6,874 nt of DNA from Promethearchaeota archaeon (GTDB lineage Archaea > Asgardarchaeota > Lokiarchaeia > Sigynarchaeales > SOKP01), in the NCBI GenBank assembly GCA_019057975.1, contig JAHLWJ010000243.1:1-6874 (forward strand). Reading direction: 5' to 3'. The notes under the pieces were generated by a model. That model had not been told where the DNA came from. It worked only from the letters and a program-made list of their open reading frames with translations, and ran no database searches. Both the position numbers and the translations under genes were made by a program. Shown here piece by piece: positions 5,510-6,874 of the stretch. The first letter of the stretch is position 1, and the number at the start of each line of letters is the position of its first letter.

Positions 5510-5980
5510 ATGAATATGGGTGTAAATAACAACTACGGAAAACAAAAAAATAAAATTTCTATTGGAAAAATCTTATCAAGAGAGGATTTTAATTCTACTC
5601 TTTTCCCAGAAGAAGTTAAACTGGAAATCAACGAGGCTCCTTATTACTTGTTAATTTTCATTTCTCGCGAAGATTCAATAAAAATTAGCTGCTTTCCTAC
5701 TAATACGAATGATATAAAAAAAATTCTAATTAAGTTAATTGAGTTCTCGCCCGATCTAGTGAAGGGAATATCGACCATTCTTAACGAGCTTAACTTAAGT
5801 AAAGACATCCTCCATACTACAGGAATTTGTTATGAGCTAGAAAATTGCTTCTATGAAACCTATCTGTTAGGAGACACTCTAAAATCGGGGACTATGTCTG
5901 TAGATGCTATAAAGGAAAAATTTCTCGCAATTGAGAAAATTGTCAATGTCTCAATAGAAGATATTCCTATCCATAATTAA
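5510..5980 (+). CDS. ACT-like domain protein (156 aa)
   Basis: ATG at 5510 is preferred; a TTG three bases earlier and an ATG at 5516 are alternatives. After a polar, Asn/Lys-rich N-terminus (1-16) comes a strand-rich section, then a segment that reads like an ACT domain. It has a strand at about 56-63, a helix around 80-96 with S-P-D-L-V-K-G-I-S-T-I-L, a strand at 100-109 (ILHTTGICYE), a strand at 112-119 (NCFYETYL) and a C-terminal helix at about 130-146. ACT domains usually bind small ligands such as amino acids and regulate attached or partner proteins. Here it stands alone with no enzyme fused. Cys107 and Cys113 frame the central hairpin. The zinc-finger gene follows after 15 nt, so the two are almost surely co-transcribed. 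I recall similar 'SPD...TTG-C' stand-alone proteins from Asgard genomes. Domain call is inference; ligand unknown. Confidence 0.6.
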   Translation: MNMGVNNNYGKQKNKISIGKILSREDFNSTLFPEEVKLEINEAPYYLLIFISREDSIKISCFPTNTNDIKKILIKLIEFSPDLVKGISTILNELNLSKDILHTTGICYELENCFYETYLLGDTLKSGTMSVDAIKEKFLAIEKIVNVSIEDIPIHN

Positions 5981-5995
5981 TAAACGTCTCATAAA

Positions 5996-6202
5996 ATGAG
6001 CGATAAAAAAACACCCCCACCCCCAACCCTACCGCCCTCTTTTACAGTATCAGATAATTTCTGTCTGTTTCATAAAGGCGGTTTGTCTGAAGATATTTAT
6101 ACTTGTCCTAAGTGTAAAACTATATATTGCCTAGAATGCGCAAAAAAAGCTCAGACTGATAGGAAATCGTGTATTAAATGTAAACAGATTGTTTTATTAT
6201 AG
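5996..6202 (+). CDS. Small RING/treble-clef-like zinc-finger protein (68 aa)
   Basis: Starts at ATG 5996. A proline-rich N-terminus (PPPPTLPPS at about 7-15) leads into eight regularly spaced ligands: C23, H26, C37, C40, C45, C48, C59, C62. The spacing is C-x2-H, x10, C-x2-C, x4, C-x2-C, x10, C-x2-C. Four ligand pairs with this spacing suggest two zinc ions bound in a RING, B-box or FYVE-like arrangement. In eukaryotes RING and B-box folds act in ubiquitin transfer and protein contacts, and Asgard archaea are known to have ubiquitin systems; linking this protein to one is speculation. It follows the ACT-like gene by 15 nt, consistent with an operon. Its stop overlaps the convergent membrane-protein gene by 6 bp. 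All eight ligands are intact. The gene would be easy to miss because of its size. Confidence 0.78.
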   Translation: MSDKKTPPPPTLPPSFTVSDNFCLFHKGGLSEDIYTCPKCKTIYCLECAKKAQTDRKSCIKCKQIVLL

Positions 6203-6628
6203 TTTTTTTATATCCTCGTCCTCAAGTGAACCAGTTCTTATTGAACTCAAACTACGCCACGCCTTCCAAAAAATTAACCACAATATGATAAATATAAATA
6301 GAGTTGTAGCGAAAGTGTAACCTCCAATAAATAGGTCCACAATAATTAAAAAGGGAATCCCCGCAATCGCAAATCCTATCAAATAACCATATCCCCAATA
6401 CCTGTTAACTAAGGCTATTATAATTCCCGGAACCATCGTCGTGAATATGATTGAAAGAAACGCTAAAACTTCAATTGAGCGAGGAGCATCTTGTATATAT
6501 GTCATATTTACCCAAGATGCTATAAAACCAATTATCACGAAGGAAAATGTCCAAATATTTAAACGTAAATCTTTCTCAGCCTTATCTCGTCCGTTTCGAT
6601 TTGATTCTGATACTGTTTTTTTCTTCAT
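6197..6628 (-). CDS. Four-helix integral membrane protein (143 aa)
   Basis: ATG at 6628-6626 is preferred; an in-frame GTG at 6637-6635 would add three residues. A positively charged, polar N-terminus (KKK, then RNGRDKAEKDLR) precedes four hydrophobic helices at about residues 24-43, 53-74, 79-101 and 106-123. A charged tail containing E-D-E-D follows. The positive-inside rule puts both ends in the cytoplasm. W-x-x-A-W near 121-124 and Trp in several helices suggest interface anchoring. No catalytic or transport signature is recognisable, so it is a hypothetical membrane protein. The gene ends inside the last codons of the zinc-finger gene, tail to tail, so the two transcripts would be antisense to each other at their 3' ends. 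Confidence 0.78.
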   Translation of the reverse strand: MKKKTVSESNRNGRDKAEKDLRLNIWTFSFVIIGFIASWVNMTYIQDAPRSIEVLAFLSIIFTTMVPGIIIALVNRYWGYGYLIGFAIAGIPFLIIVDLFIGGYTFATTLFIFIILWLIFWKAWRSLSSIRTGSLEDEDIKKL

Positions 6629-6637
6629 CAATGTCAC

Positions 6638-6874
6638 TTCTTACCGCACATAAAAAATAACTCTTTTAAGTTGCTAAAGATAATTCTCATTATAAAAAAT
6701 AATTGACGATTAAATAACTGGAAATTAGGAAAATTTTATTTAGAAAACGGTAGAGTTCATTACATTCCGACAAAAGTTTCAAAATATCGACAATTCTTTT
6801 AAATAAGACGAAAGATATTAGTATAATAAGATAAAAATTTATATGTGTAAAACATATAATAATCGTTGAAGATA
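6638..6874. other. Non-coding A/T-rich end of the window
   Basis: No frame on either strand gives a convincing protein. The part nearest the membrane-protein gene must hold its promoter, but no single box stands out. A stem of TTATATGT (6839-6846) and ACATATAA (6852-6859) with a 5-nt loop lies close to the right edge and might belong to a promoter or operator of a gene beyond the window. Confidence 0.5.

Noticed and set aside
6441..6653. Plus-strand open frame opposite the membrane-protein gene
   Set aside because: The minus-strand frame encodes clear membrane helices and charged tails, while this one has mixed composition and no motif.

Overview
The window is A/T-rich (hand-sampled blocks run from about 18% to 40% G+C). 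It looks like archaeal chromosome, most likely from an Asgard archaeon of the Lokiarchaeia type. The clues are a longin-like small protein, an ACT-like protein followed by a small RING-like eight-ligand zinc finger whose 'CLFHKG...CPKCKTIYCLECA' style I associate with Asgard genomes, a DUF362 end, and leaderless-looking promoters (TATA-like boxes about 24-28 nt before several start codons). The taxonomic call rests on family recognition from memory, not on a search.

Left part (1-2304): the 3' end of a DUF362-type gene enters from the left edge and stops at 121. Two minus-strand genes follow (142-1176 and 1317-2099). Both carry an R-N-x3-H motif in a helical context, which marks them as HEPN-superfamily candidates (predicted RNases or RNA-binding defence or stress proteins). 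After them comes an orphan plus-strand coding tail (about 2161-2304) with higher G+C and no upstream half. The simplest reading is that the HEPN pair sits in a slot opened inside or next to an older gene, with the two G+C-richer pieces as its flanks. No terminal repeats or transposase are visible, so this remains a hypothesis.

Middle part (2305-4799): two plus-strand genes. The first encodes an unrecognised, all-helical 247-residue protein. The second encodes a 493-residue protein made almost entirely of twelve gapless 35-residue repeats, each with a fixed Lys-Pro hinge. The repeats also fall into three types that mostly recur in order (A-B-C), suggesting expansion by 105-residue blocks. This is the most striking object in the window and I do not recognise its family.

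Right part (4800-6874): a minus-strand longin-like gene converges on the repeat gene. Divergent from it is a two-gene plus-strand unit, an ACT-like protein followed 15 nt later by the RING-like zinc finger. The zinc-finger gene overlaps tail to tail by 6 bp with a minus-strand gene for a four-helix membrane protein. The last ~240 bp hold no gene that I can support, only an A/T-rich inverted repeat near the edge.

No tRNA, rRNA, CRISPR array, transposase or nucleotidyltransferase antitoxin partner was seen.
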